Assembly: GCF_020515525.1 (NCBI RefSeq)
Contig: NZ_JAIYEP010000005.1
Span: 1 to 64,000 of the forward strand
Direction of reading: 5' to 3'
DNA length: 64,000 nucleotides
Source: Rhodococcus yananensis
Lineage (GTDB): Bacteria; Actinomycetota; Actinomycetes; Mycobacteriales; Mycobacteriaceae
This document shows positions 18,139-26,758 of this stretch, piece after piece. A program made the translations under genes and the position numbers. The notes beneath the pieces were generated by a model, which was given only the letters and a program-made list of their open reading frames with translations, did no database searches and was not told the DNA's origin. Numbering within the stretch: the first letter of the stretch is position 1; each line of letters starts with the position of its first letter.

Positions 18139-18354
18139 TCACAGTTCCGGCCGAGGGGGTCACCGCCGGGCGTCGTCGCCGTGCACATCGAGGACGACGC
18201 GCCACCGCCCGCGCGGCCACACTGCTGCTCGTGGCGACCGTGTTCGGCGTCGACAGCTCCGCGATCGGATTCACCACTGTCGCAGCAGGTTACATCGTCG
18301 ACCCCCTCGTGGAACCGATCATCGGTCGGCGGCTGCCGAGTGCACCGGCGGAGA

Positions 18355-18825
18355 TCACCGCACCGGTGTCAGCACGAACACGGGGATGCGCCGCGTCGTC
18401 CGATGCGCGTACAACTCGTAGTTCGGCCACGTCGCGACCAGTGCAGCCCACAGGACGTCCCGTTCGGGGCCCTCCGCGATCCGCACCGACACCCGCACCG
18501 ACCGCCCCCGGTAGCCGACGGTCGCGTACTCGGCGGCACGCAGATTGTGCACCCACGACGGGGTCTCCGGCGCACCCCAGTTCGACCCGGCGACCAGCCA
18601 ACCGTCGTCACGCGGCACGCACAGCAGCGGCGTGGTGCGCGTCAACCCGCTGCGACGCCCGCGGACGGTCAGCTTCAGCCCCGGCAGACCCGCAACCGTG
18701 AGCAGGGTGATGTGGCCACGCGAGACTCTCTGCAGCAGCCGATCGGATCCGACGATCAGCTTCGTGTACCGCGGCAACCACGGTTTCGCACCGAGGCGCA
18801 CCGCGACGGAGCGGATCGGGTTCAT
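18355..18825 (-). CDS. Deazaflavin (F420)-dependent nitroreductase-family protein (Ddn-like)
   Basis: This 156-residue protein has the split-barrel DDN/DUF385 fold: a LLTVAGLPGLKLTVRGRRSG strand pair, TTPLLCVPRDDGWLVAGSNWGAPETPSW and HNLRAAEYATVGYRGR, the region that binds F420 in relatives. It probably uses F420H2 to reduce quinones or other electrophiles. An fgd gene that can supply F420H2 lies at 58033. The ATG at 18825 overlaps the upstream hydrolase stop by 4 bp (ATGA), so the two are coupled. The 216 bp beyond its stop hold no supported gene. Confidence 0.88.
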   Translation of the reverse strand: MNPIRSVAVRLGAKPWLPRYTKLIVGSDRLLQRVSRGHITLLTVAGLPGLKLTVRGRRSGLTRTTPLLCVPRDDGWLVAGSNWGAPETPSWVHNLRAAEYATVGYRGRSVRVSVRIAEGPERDVLWAALVATWPNYELYAHRTTRRIPVFVLTPVR

Positions 18826-19706
18826 CGCCGCGGGTGGTGCCAGGCGGCCAGCACCGTCCGGACGGCGGCGACGACCGCGAGGGGCCGATCGATCATCGGG
18901 TGGTGTCCGGCGGCAGGCAACTCCGTGACGAGCGCATCCGGACCGAACTGGTTCCGCAACTGCGCGAAGAGTGCGTCGCCGATGATTCCGTGCTCGCACC
19001 GGAAGTACGCGAGCGGGCACCGCTGCCGCATCTCCTCGAGGCTGCGGCGGTGTTCACGACCCATCCGCAGATTGTCGAACTTCCACGAGTAGCCGCCGTC
19101 CACCTGTTTCAGGGAGTTCCGGGCGATGTGGTCGAACACGTACGGTTCGGCCTGTTCCTGCGGCGGAACCAGCCGGAACCGCGCGACCGCGGCCTCCACC
19201 GTCGGGTACACCTTCGGTGGGCCGGCGTTCGACACCGCCTTGATCCGCAGCTCCAGTTCCTCGGGAGTCAGGTCCCGGATCGGGGAATCCAGGATGACGA
19301 CACCCGCCAACCGATCACCGTGCAGATGCGACGCGGCGAACGACACGATGCCACCCATACTGTGGCCGATCAGCACGGGACGACCGTCGATCCCACCGGC
19401 GGCGGCGACCGCGAGCACCTCCGCCGCCCAGGCGTCGAGGCTGTAGTCCTCGCGATGGTCGCTGTCGCCGTGCCCGCTCAGATCCAGCGCGACGACGCGG
19501 CGGCCCGCAGCGAGTTGCGGACCGATGTGGTCCCACCAGCGCGAATGCGCCATGCCGCCGTGGACGAGGACCACGCCGGGGCGACCGGCCTCGCCCCACG
19601 CCCGATACGAGATGGAAGCACCGTCCACGTCGGTGCGGCCCGTCTCGACCGGGGCCGCGAGCGCGTCGACGAACCACAGCGGAGCGGAACCGTTGTCATT
19701 GCTCAT
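18822..19706 (-). CDS. Alpha/beta hydrolase
   Basis: The 294-residue enzyme has an alpha/beta-hydrolase fold with oxyanion motif VVLVHGGMAHSRWW, nucleophile elbow GHSMGG (Ser), an acidic residue after LAGVVILDSP or in the late strands, and the catalytic His in AAGHHPMIDRP near the C-terminus. The substrate is unknown; ester or C-C bond hydrolysis are both possible. The ATG at 19706 is preceded by TAAGTT and a 6-bp spacer, suggesting a leaderless transcript. It is translationally coupled to the Ddn-like gene. Confidence 0.88.
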   Translation of the reverse strand: MSNDNGSAPLWFVDALAAPVETGRTDVDGASISYRAWGEAGRPGVVLVHGGMAHSRWWDHIGPQLAAGRRVVALDLSGHGDSDHREDYSLDAWAAEVLAVAAAGGIDGRPVLIGHSMGGIVSFAASHLHGDRLAGVVILDSPIRDLTPEELELRIKAVSNAGPPKVYPTVEAAVARFRLVPPQEQAEPYVFDHIARNSLKQVDGGYSWKFDNLRMGREHRRSLEEMRQRCPLAYFRCEHGIIGDALFAQLRNQFGPDALVTELPAAGHHPMIDRPLAVVAAVRTVLAAWHHPRR

Positions 19707-19712
19707 CACCCG

Positions 19713-19718
19713 AACTTA
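19713..19718 (-). promoter_or_regulatory. -10 box of a probable leaderless promoter for the hydrolase pair
   Basis: On the minus strand TAAGTT is followed by CGGGTG and the ATG at 19706. The 6-bp gap places the transcription start at the A of ATG. No Shine-Dalgarno is present. Confidence 0.5.
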
Positions 19719-19984
19719 GCCTGACTCCGTGGACGGTCTCGAGGGTGGACCGGCGTGTACTGGATGGGGCGGAGCGACCACACTGCACCGCGTCCGATGG
19801 ACAGGTTCGGGCGAGAGGCACCGTCGCCGGTCGAGTCCCCGGTATCCGGGCCGGAAGTGCCGCGCGCGACGATGCATCGTTCGCCGCGAACCGAGTGCGC
19901 TGAGACCATGTGGGGACCCACCGTCGCTCACCGGAAGGAGGGCGGGGCGTCACGTCCCCGACGACACGACACCCCGCGCACCGC

Positions 19985-21061
19985 ATGCCCGAATTCGCCT
20001 CGATCGACGCGACCCCCGCCCTCGTCGTCGATCTCGCCGTGTTGGACCGCAACATCACCCGGATGGCCGAGTCCGCGCGCACGCGTGGTCTCGACCTGCG
20101 CCCGCACGCCAAGACCCACAAGTGCATCGAGATCGCACGCCGCCAGGTCGATGCCGGGGCGGTCGGCCTGTCGGTGGCGACGGTGTCGGAGGCCGAGGTG
20201 TTCGCGGACGCGGGTTTCACCGACCTGTTCGTCGCGTATCCGCTCTGGGTCGACGCCGCGCGCGGCGCGCGTGTGCGCGCGTTGGCCGAACGGATCCGGT
20301 TGACCGTGGGTGTGGATTCCGCCGACGGAGCGCGGATGCTCGCGCGACACGCGGGAACGGGCGCCGGCGTGCTCGTCGAGATCGACAGCGGCCACCATCG
20401 CACGGGTGTCCCACCGGATCGGGCCGACGCGGTCGCGGGGGCGGCGCGCGCCGCCGGCCTCGATGTGCGCGGTGTGTTCACGTTTCCCGGTCACGCGTAC
20501 GGACCGGGTCTTCCCGGTGCGGCGGCAGCGGACGAGGCGGACGCGCTCGCAGCGGCGTCCGCGAGCCTGCGGAGCTCCTCCACCGGTCCCCTGATCGTGA
20601 GCGGAGGATCATCACCGACGGCACCGATCGGGGTTGCTTCTGCGGCGACGGAACTTCGCCCCGGGGTCTACGTCTTCGGCGACGCCCAGCAACTCGAGTT
20701 GGGTGTGATCGCCGGATCCGATGTCGCTCTGACCGCCCTGGCGACGGTGGTGTCCGCGCGCGACGACGTCGTGGTGCTGGATGCGGGCAGCAAGACGCTC
20801 GGTGCCGACCGCGCACCGTGGGCCACCGGATACGGTCGGATCCTCGGCGTCCCCGACGCTCGTATCGCCGCGCTGTCGGAGCATCACGCCACCGTCCGGT
20901 GGCCCGGCACGGCCACCCGACCGGGTCTCGGTGACCGCGTCCGGGTCGTCCCGAATCACGTGTGCAACGCCGTGAACCTCGCCGACGACCTCGTCGTCGT
21001 CGACTCGGACGGCTCGACACTGGACCGGTGGCGGGTCGCTGCGAGAGGATGTACGACGTGA
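19985..21061 (+). CDS. D-threonine aldolase / D-serine dehydratase-like PLP enzyme
   Basis: The 358-residue fold type III PLP enzyme has an alanine-racemase-like barrel. The PLP Lys is in LRPHAKTHK near residue 40, and strands VEIDSGHHRTG and FTFPGHAYG follow. The C-terminal domain carries the metal-site motif VPNHVCNAVNLA (His and Cys), typical of D-threonine aldolase and DSD1-type enzymes. It would cleave a D-3-hydroxyamino acid to glycine plus aldehyde, or dehydrate D-Ser; metal dependence is expected. The ATG at 19985 fits the family N-terminus, although an AAGGAGG lies about 45 bp earlier. The last 4 bp overlap the next gene. Confidence 0.85.
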   Translation: MPEFASIDATPALVVDLAVLDRNITRMAESARTRGLDLRPHAKTHKCIEIARRQVDAGAVGLSVATVSEAEVFADAGFTDLFVAYPLWVDAARGARVRALAERIRLTVGVDSADGARMLARHAGTGAGVLVEIDSGHHRTGVPPDRADAVAGAARAAGLDVRGVFTFPGHAYGPGLPGAAAADEADALAAASASLRSSSTGPLIVSGGSSPTAPIGVASAATELRPGVYVFGDAQQLELGVIAGSDVALTALATVVSARDDVVVLDAGSKTLGADRAPWATGYGRILGVPDARIAALSEHHATVRWPGTATRPGLGDRVRVVPNHVCNAVNLADDLVVVDSDGSTLDRWRVAARGCTT

Positions 21062-22173
21062 CGACCGTACGGTTGCGGTTCGTCGCGGCCGTGGCCGTGG
21101 CGATACCCCTGGTGGCGTGCTCGACTCCGGACTCTCCGGCGGAGGCTCCCCCGACCACGGCCACCGTCCCCGCCCTCGCCGACGACGCCCCGGGCGCGGC
21201 CGTCGCCGGCGCACCGCACGTGGCGGATGTGATCGCGACCGGCCTGGACACGCCGTGGGGCCTGGCGTTCCTGCCGGACGGTTCGGCGCTGGTCACCGAA
21301 CGCAACAGCGGCCGGGTCCTGCTCGTCTCCCCCGGCGCGCCGGTCCGGGAGGTGGGTGTGGTCGACGATGTCGTCGCCGTCCGCGAATCCGGTCTGCTCG
21401 GTGTCGCGGTGTCGCCGGATTTCGATACCGACGGCGCCGTCTACCTGTATGCGACGACGACCGCCGGGAACCGCGTCTTCCGCGCCACGTTCGACGGGAC
21501 GACCCTGACGGACCCGCAGGTGATCGTCGACGGCATTCCCGCCGGTCCGACACACAACGGCGGGCGGCTGTCGTTCGGCCCGGACGGCATGCTCTACATC
21601 ACCACCGGAGAAGCGGGAGAACAGGATCTGGCGCAGGATCCCGCATCGCTCGGCGGCAAGATCCTGAGGGTCACCCCGGACGGCGCACCGGCACCGGGCA
21701 ACCCCGACCCGTCCTCGCCGGTGTATTCGCTCGGCCACCGCAACGTGCAAGGACTCGCGTTCGACGACGAGGGGCGATTGTGGGCGTCGGAGTTCGGTCA
21801 GAGCGACGCCGACGAACTGAACCTGATCGTCGCGGGCGGCAACTACGGGTGGCCGCTCGTCGAAGGTGTCGGGGGTGGCGACGAGTTCGTCGACCCGGTG
21901 CTGACGTGGCCGGTGGCGCAGGCGTCACCGTCCGGTCTCGCGTATCGCGACGGAACACTGTGGTTGGGAGCGCTCCGCGGGGAGCGCCTGTGGCGCATCG
22001 ACATCGGATCCGAGCAACCGACGGCCACCGAGTTCTTCACCGACGAATACGGTCGCCTCCGGACGGTGGTGGTCGCGCCGGACCGGTCGCTGTGGGTCAC
22101 CACGTCGAACCACGACAGCAGCGGGACACCCGGACCGGAGGACGACCGGATTCTGCGCGTCGAGGTCCCCTGA
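21058..22173 (+). CDS. PQQ-dependent sugar dehydrogenase-like lipoprotein
   Basis: The 371-residue protein has a lipoprotein signal (VAAVAVAIPLVACS lipobox) and a six-bladed beta-propeller of the glucose/sorbosone dehydrogenase family. Landmarks are GLDTPWGLAFLPDGSALVTER, GLLGVAVSPDF, HNGGRLSFGPDGMLYITTGE, YSLGHRNVQGLAFD and GGNYGWPLVEG. It is probably an outer-face membrane-anchored aldose or sorbosone dehydrogenase that uses PQQ, though PQQ may be externally supplied. I use the GTG at 21058, which overlaps the upstream stop (GTGA) and has GAGAGG 9 bp upstream. An ATG at 21049 would have the same GAGAGG immediately adjacent, with no spacing. Confidence 0.88.
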   Translation: MTTVRLRFVAAVAVAIPLVACSTPDSPAEAPPTTATVPALADDAPGAAVAGAPHVADVIATGLDTPWGLAFLPDGSALVTERNSGRVLLVSPGAPVREVGVVDDVVAVRESGLLGVAVSPDFDTDGAVYLYATTTAGNRVFRATFDGTTLTDPQVIVDGIPAGPTHNGGRLSFGPDGMLYITTGEAGEQDLAQDPASLGGKILRVTPDGAPAPGNPDPSSPVYSLGHRNVQGLAFDDEGRLWASEFGQSDADELNLIVAGGNYGWPLVEGVGGGDEFVDPVLTWPVAQASPSGLAYRDGTLWLGALRGERLWRIDIGSEQPTATEFFTDEYGRLRTVVVAPDRSLWVTTSNHDSSGTPGPEDDRILRVEVP

Positions 22174-22248
22174 TCCCGCAGTCGACGACATCGATTCGGT
22201 GCCAACGGGTTCGGCGACACCGGGATCGGGGACGACACCTCAGGGGAC
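22165..22248. terminator. Inverted repeat shared by two convergent gene ends
   Basis: GTCCCCTGA (22165-22173) is the end of the sugar dehydrogenase gene, and TCAGGGGAC (22240-22248) is the end of the converging MaoC gene. The arms pair perfectly over 9 bp across a 66-nt loop. It may be a weak bidirectional terminator or chance from the same Val-Pro-stop ending. Confidence 0.3.
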
Positions 22249-22692
22249 GAGCACCACGATGGTCTCGGCGACGAGCGCCGGTCGGTCGGCACCCTCGATC
22301 TCGACGGTGTACTTCACCACGAGATTCGCACCTTTGGCGGTGCGTTCCAGCGAGACGAACTCCGCCGCTCCGCGCACCTTCGAGCCGACCGGAACCGGAG
22401 ACGGAAAACGAACCTTGTTGGCCCCGTAGTTCACCCGCATCGCGAACCCGTCGAGGGTGAAGATCTGCGAACCGAGGACCGGCAGCAGCGACAGCGTCAG
22501 ATAGCCGTGGGCGATCGTTCCACCGAAAAGACCGGTGGCGGCGCGTTCGGGGTCGACGTGGATCCACTGGTGGTCACCGGTGGCCTCGGCGAACCGGTCC
22601 ACCCGCTCCTGGGTGATGTCGACCCAGTCGCTGTGCCCGAGGGGTTCGCCGACCGCCTTCTCGACCTCGTCGATGCCGTTGAATACCCGCAT
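22240..22692 (-). CDS. MaoC-family (R)-specific enoyl-CoA hydratase
   Basis: The 150-residue single hotdog protein carries the hydratase-2 motif GDHQWIHVDPERAATGLFGGTIAHGYLTLSLLP, with the catalytic Asp and His in the first half. It matches the HtdZ/Rv0130 size class. It adds water to a trans-2-enoyl-CoA to give the (R)-3-hydroxyacyl-CoA. It is the last of three genes on this strand (acyl-CoA dehydrogenase, gntR, maoC), so it probably works on the product of the dehydrogenase at 23495. Confidence 0.92.
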   Translation of the reverse strand: MRVFNGIDEVEKAVGEPLGHSDWVDITQERVDRFAEATGDHQWIHVDPERAATGLFGGTIAHGYLTLSLLPVLGSQIFTLDGFAMRVNYGANKVRFPSPVPVGSKVRGAAEFVSLERTAKGANLVVKYTVEIEGADRPALVAETIVVLVP

Positions 22693-22723
22693 GTGTTCGA
22701 CTCCTTGTGGTTCGTGACGCCGG

Positions 22724-23467
22724 TCAGTGACCGGAGCGCCGCAGGGTGACGCGATAGGTGTAGTGCTCGGGCAGGAAACAGCTCACCGACAGTTCCGTGG
22801 GAGTCCCCGCCTCGTTCGAGTAGAGCCGGTCGACGCGCAGCAGCGGATGACCGACTGCGCAATCGAGTTCGGCGGCGACCCGCGCCGACGCGGGGGCCAC
22901 GGTGATCGACTGTGCCGCTTCGACGATCGGACTGTCCAAGTGGGGTTCGAGCAGGCCGATGACGGTGTTGCGGCTCGATGCCCCCGCCTGCAGTGCGGGT
23001 TCGTCGACGACGTGCGCGGCGACGCCGTCCGGGAGGTAGACGGTGGTGAGGACGAACGGGATGCCGTCGTGCACGCGACGCAGCACCACCGAATACAGCA
23101 GGTCGGTGTCCAGGCGCAGCCGGCTCGCGGCGTCGATGTCGACGCCGCGCCGCAGCGGCGCGACGATCTCCATGACGGTGTCGGCCGACAACGCCAGCAG
23201 ATCCTCGATCGAACCGAGCTGACGGCGGTACCGTCCGGCCGACTCGTTCGCGAAGGTGCCGCGCCCCGGCACCCGGTAGACGATGCCGTCGGCGACGAGA
23301 TCCTGGAAGGCACGGCGCACCGTCTGCCGACTCACGCCGTGTTGCCGGGCGAGTTCGGCCTCGGTGGGCAGGCGCGCGCCGTCGCTGTAGCGCCCGGCCT
23401 CCACGGCCTCGCGCAGTTCCCGCGCGAGCTGCGCGTACGCCGGTTCGGTCTCACGTGCCCTGTCCAT
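22724..23467 (-). CDS. GntR-family (HutC/UTRA) transcriptional regulator
   Basis: The 247-residue protein has an N-terminal winged HTH (PAYAQLARELREAVEAGRY, TEAELARQHGVSRQTVRRAFQDLVADGIVYRVPGRGTF) and a C-terminal UTRA ligand domain (about 85-240), so it belongs to the HutC subfamily. It sits between the acyl-CoA dehydrogenase and maoC genes. Two inverted copies of TGTACGGCCATT in the divergent promoter region at 24700 and 24828 are the likely operators. The ligand is probably a CoA ester or free acid of the pathway. Confidence 0.92.
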   Translation of the reverse strand: MDRARETEPAYAQLARELREAVEAGRYSDGARLPTEAELARQHGVSRQTVRRAFQDLVADGIVYRVPGRGTFANESAGRYRRQLGSIEDLLALSADTVMEIVAPLRRGVDIDAASRLRLDTDLLYSVVLRRVHDGIPFVLTTVYLPDGVAAHVVDEPALQAGASSRNTVIGLLEPHLDSPIVEAAQSITVAPASARVAAELDCAVGHPLLRVDRLYSNEAGTPTELSVSCFLPEHYTYRVTLRRSGH

Positions 23468-23494
23468 GACGGAGTCGATCCTGGTGTCCGATGC

Positions 23495-24646
23495 TCAGAG
23501 CCCGCCTCGGGCGACGAGCTGCGCCGCGATCACGTTGCGCTGGATCTCGTTGGTGCCCTCACCGACGATCATCAGCGGCGCGTCGCGGAAGTAGCGTTCG
23601 ACGTCGTACTCGGTGGAGTAACCGTAGCCGCCGTGGATACGGACGGCGTTCAACGCGATCTCCATCGCCACCTCGGAGCAGTACAGCTTCGCCATACCCG
23701 CCTCCATGTCGCAGCGTTCGCCGGCGTCGTACTTCTCCGCCGCGAACCGTGCCAACTGCCGAGCGGCGGTGAGCTTGGTCGCCATGTCGGCCAGGTAGTT
23801 GCCGATGGACTGGTGTTTCCAGATCGGCTGCCCGAAGCTCTCGCGCTGCTGCGCGTACTCCAGCGAATCCTCGAGGGCGGCCGTGGCGACCCCGAGCGCA
23901 CGCGACGCCACCTGCAGGCGCCCCGTCTCGAGGCCCTTCATCATGTGGCCGAAGCCCCTACCCGGCTCGCCGCCGAGGATCGCGTCGGCGGAGATCCGGT
24001 AGTCGTCGAAGCTCAGCTCGCACGACTCGACGCCCTTGTAGCCGAGTTTGGGCAGGTCCCTCGACACGGTCAGTCCCGGCCCGTGCTCGACGAGCACCAC
24101 CGAGATCCCCCTGTGCCGCGGCTGCGCGGTCGGATCCGTTTTGCACAACAACGCGATCAGCCCCGAGCGGCGCGCATTGGTGATCCACGTCTTCGCGCCG
24201 TTGATGACCAGGTCGTCGCCGTCGCGCTTGGCGGTGGTCGTCATCGCCTGCAGGTCCGAGCCGCCGCCGGGCTCCGTGAGCGCCATCGTCGCGCGGATCT
24301 CACCGGTCGCGAGTCGGGGCAGGTACGTGCGCTTCTGCTCCTCGGTGCCGAACAGGGTGAGCAGCTTCGCGACGACGGTGTGCCCGCCCATCGCACCGGA
24401 GAGCGACATCCATCCACGGGCGAGTTCCTCGGTGACCTGCACGTAGCAGGGCATCGACACCGGCGATCCGCCGTACTCCTCGGGCACGGCCAGCCCGTAG
24501 ATGCCGATCTGCTTCATCTGCTCGATCCACTTCTCGGGGTACTCGTTCGCGTGCTCGACCTCCTGCACCGACGGCTTGACCTCGCGGTCGACGAAGTCAC
24601 GGACGGTCTCGACCAGGAAGGTTTCTTCGTCGTTCAGAGTGCTCAC
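23495..24646 (-). CDS. Acyl-CoA dehydrogenase of the GntR-controlled divergent locus
   Basis: The 383-residue ACAD has the flavin motif MALTEPGGGSDLQ, NGAKTWITNARRS, a substrate loop, GGYGYSTEYDVERYFRDA, and the catalytic Glu in IVGEGTNEIQRN, the medium/short-chain position. A shape similar to glutaryl, methylsuccinyl or branched short-chain enzymes is possible. The GTG at 24646 is chosen because AAGGA lies 7 bp before it. The gene is divergent from the CitE-like lyase and followed by gntR and maoC. Together these suggest dehydrogenation, hydration and C-C cleavage of one CoA ester. Confidence 0.92.
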   Translation of the reverse strand: MSTLNDEETFLVETVRDFVDREVKPSVQEVEHANEYPEKWIEQMKQIGIYGLAVPEEYGGSPVSMPCYVQVTEELARGWMSLSGAMGGHTVVAKLLTLFGTEEQKRTYLPRLATGEIRATMALTEPGGGSDLQAMTTTAKRDGDDLVINGAKTWITNARRSGLIALLCKTDPTAQPRHRGISVVLVEHGPGLTVSRDLPKLGYKGVESCELSFDDYRISADAILGGEPGRGFGHMMKGLETGRLQVASRALGVATAALEDSLEYAQQRESFGQPIWKHQSIGNYLADMATKLTAARQLARFAAEKYDAGERCDMEAGMAKLYCSEVAMEIALNAVRIHGGYGYSTEYDVERYFRDAPLMIVGEGTNEIQRNVIAAQLVARGGL

Positions 24647-24699
24647 GCGGGGTTCCTTCGTTTCGTGCCGCCGGGCCCGGATCACCGGACCGAACTATT

Positions 24700-24839
24700 T
24701 GTACGGCCATTTTGTTGATCGGCGGGTGCGGTTGTCAATCGAATCCGACGCTCGAACCGGCACGAATCCAGAGTTTTCCGTGATGCATCCCGCTGCATCC
24801 ACCTATGCGACTGGCGCGTCACACAATAATGGCCGTACA
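24700..24839. promoter_or_regulatory. Divergent promoter region with two inverted GntR-type operators
   Basis: TGTACGGCCATT (24700-24711) and its exact reverse complement AATGGCCGTACA (24828-24839) face each other across 116 bp between the divergent acyl-CoA dehydrogenase (start 24646) and lyase (start 24882). Each sits 42-55 bp from one start codon, so each covers one promoter. The gntR gene in the left operon is the natural candidate. The AT-rich words around both copies contrast with the surroundings. Confidence 0.7.
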
Positions 24840-24881
24840 TTTGACGGCGTTCCCCGCCGCCTCAGACACCCGAGGTTCTCC

Positions 24882-25730
24882 GTGACATCCGAGCAGCATC
24901 TCCGCCGGCGCGCCGCCCTCGTCGCCCCCGGTTCCGACGAGCGCAAGGCCGGCAAGGCCCTGACCTCCACCGCCGACGAAGTGGTCCTCGACCTCGAAGA
25001 CGCCGTCGCCGTCGACCGCAAGGCCGACGCGCGTGAACTCATCGCGCCGCTGATACTCGACCACGGACCCAGACGCACCGTCTCCGTGCGGATCAACGGT
25101 CGCGGTACGCCCTGGTTCCGCGACGACCTCCTCGCGTGTGCTGCGCTCGGCGACACCCTCGCGTCCGTCGTGATCCCCAAGGTCGAGTCGGCCGCCGACC
25201 TCGTCGAGGCCGACGCCATCCTGGGCGACTCCCCGCTCGCCGTCCAGGCGCTCGTGGAAACCCCGGCGGGCGTGCAGAACATCGACGCGATCGTTGCGGC
25301 ACCGCGCGTCGTCGCGGTCGTCATCGGGTACGCCGACCTCGGTGCAACGCTCGGGCGCGCTCGCACCGCCGCGCCCGAGCACTGGCTGTACGTGCAGGAC
25401 CGCGTCCTGCACGCTGCGCGCGCTGCCGGTGTCCAGGCCGTCGACGGCCCCTACCTCGGGGTCGCCGACGACGACGGATTTCGTCACGCCGCCCGCTGGA
25501 TCGCCGATCTCGGCTTCGACGGGAAATGGGTCATCCACCCGTCTCAGATCGACTCTGCTGCAGCGGCGTTCACCCCCACCGACGGCGATGTCGCAGCTGC
25601 ACGCAAGGTTCTCGTGGCGCTGGCAGACGCCGAGGCCCGCGGTGCCGGTGCCGCCCGACTCGACGGGCAGATGCTCGACGAGGCCGTCGCGGTCGCCGCA
25701 CGCCGCACCCTCACCAGGATCGGAGAATGA
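24882..25730 (+). CDS. CitE-like HpcH/HpaI-family CoA-ester lyase
   Basis: The 282-residue TIM-barrel lyase has an early VVLDLEDAVAVDRKADAR, an Arg in SVRINGRGTPW, a metal-binding Glu in LVETPAGVQNIDAI and an Asp in VIGYADLGATLG, and ends with KWVIHPSQID. This is the CitE/Mcl pattern. It should cleave a 3-hydroxyacyl-CoA such as citramalyl-, malyl- or beta-methylmalyl-CoA by retro-Claisen chemistry with Mg2+. The GTG at 24882 has GAGG 6 bp upstream. The Mch-like hydratase gene begins 1 bp after its stop. M. tuberculosis Rv2498c, in a similar neighbourhood with fadE19 and maoC, acts on leucine and itaconate intermediates. Confidence 0.88.
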   Translation: MTSEQHLRRRAALVAPGSDERKAGKALTSTADEVVLDLEDAVAVDRKADARELIAPLILDHGPRRTVSVRINGRGTPWFRDDLLACAALGDTLASVVIPKVESAADLVEADAILGDSPLAVQALVETPAGVQNIDAIVAAPRVVAVVIGYADLGATLGRARTAAPEHWLYVQDRVLHAARAAGVQAVDGPYLGVADDDGFRHAARWIADLGFDGKWVIHPSQIDSAAAAFTPTDGDVAAARKVLVALADAEARGAGAARLDGQMLDEAVAVAARRTLTRIGE

Positions 25731-25731
25731 C

Positions 25732-26733
25732 GTGAACACTCCTCTGCCCGTGGGCGGACCCTACTTCGACGAACTGATCGTCGGACAGGTCTTCGACACC
25801 GCGCCCGCCGTGACTCTCACCGACGGACTCGCCGCAACGCACCAGGCGATCCTCGGCGACCGGCTGCGACTGTCGCTCGACAAGCATCTGTCCGTCGCGG
25901 TCGCCGGCGGCCCCGTCGCACATGCAGGACTCGTCACCGACATCGCGATCGGGCAGTCGACCCTCGCCACACACCATGTGAAGGCGAACCTCTTCTACCG
26001 GGGGCTGCGGTTCCACCGGTTCCCGTTCATCGGCGACACCCTGTACACGACAACGGAAGTGGTCGGGCTCAGGGAGAACTCGGCGAAACCCGGTCGCAGG
26101 CCCACCGGGCTGGCGGCGTTACGGATGAACACGGTGGACCAGGACGGCAACACGGTCCTGGACTTCTACCGGTGCGCGATGCTCCCGCTCGGCGATTCGC
26201 CGAGCGCCGAGCGCACCGTCCACACCGACGACCTGTCGACGATCGGTCCGCGGGACGAACCTGCCTGGTCGGTGCCCGACGGGTGGGATCTCGATGCGTA
26301 CCGCGCGAAGGTCCCCGGCGCGCACTTCGATCCCGACCTCGTCGGCGCAGTGCTCACCTCGAGCGGTGACGTGGTCACCTGCGCGCCCGAACTCGCACGG
26401 CTCAGCCTGAACATCGCCGCGACCCACCACGACGAACGCGTCGGCGCCGCAGGACGACTCGTGTACGGCGGGCACACGATCGGACTGGCGCTCGCGCAGG
26501 CCTCCCGCGCTCTCCCCAACCTGGTGACCGTGCTCGGCTGGCAGTCCTGCGACCACACCGGACCGGTGCACGAGGGCGACACCCTCACCAGCGACCTGCA
26601 CGTCGAGTCCGCGGAGTCACTCGCCACCGGCGGCGGGGTCCTGCGTCTGCGTTCGATCGTGCACGCGCACCGCGCCGACGCGACGGAACCCATCCCCGTC
26701 CTGGACTGGCGGTTCACCGCCCTCACCGCCTGA
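25732..26733 (+). CDS. Double-hotdog MaoC protein, mesaconyl-CoA hydratase-like
   Basis: The 333-residue protein has two hotdog domains. The N-terminal half begins GPYFDELIVGQVFDTAPAVTLTDG and continues FPFIGDTLYTTTEVVGLREN. The C-terminal half has LVYGGHTIGLALAQA and VHEGDTLTSDLHVE. The layout and length match mesaconyl-C1-CoA hydratase (Mch) rather than the small MaoC at 22240. It probably hydrates a branched C5 enoyl-CoA, and the lyase gene 1 bp upstream then cleaves the product. GGAGAA precedes the GTG. A palindromic element follows the stop. Confidence 0.82.
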   Translation: MNTPLPVGGPYFDELIVGQVFDTAPAVTLTDGLAATHQAILGDRLRLSLDKHLSVAVAGGPVAHAGLVTDIAIGQSTLATHHVKANLFYRGLRFHRFPFIGDTLYTTTEVVGLRENSAKPGRRPTGLAALRMNTVDQDGNTVLDFYRCAMLPLGDSPSAERTVHTDDLSTIGPRDEPAWSVPDGWDLDAYRAKVPGAHFDPDLVGAVLTSSGDVVTCAPELARLSLNIAATHHDERVGAAGRLVYGGHTIGLALAQASRALPNLVTVLGWQSCDHTGPVHEGDTLTSDLHVESAESLATGGGVLRLRSIVHAHRADATEPIPVLDWRFTALTA

Positions 26734-26758
26734 CTTCCATTCGCCCCCACCCGCTTCC

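Noticed and set aside
18129-18701. A plus-strand frame with one hydrophobic stretch (AATLLLVATVFGVDSS)
   Set aside because: Most of it runs opposite the Ddn-like gene; a single hydrophobic run in GC-rich DNA is not enough support.
22165-22248. A strong terminator between the sugar dehydrogenase and MaoC genes
   Set aside because: The arms pair only because both genes end in Val-Pro-stop with the same codons, and the loop is 66 nt; kept only as a low-confidence feature.
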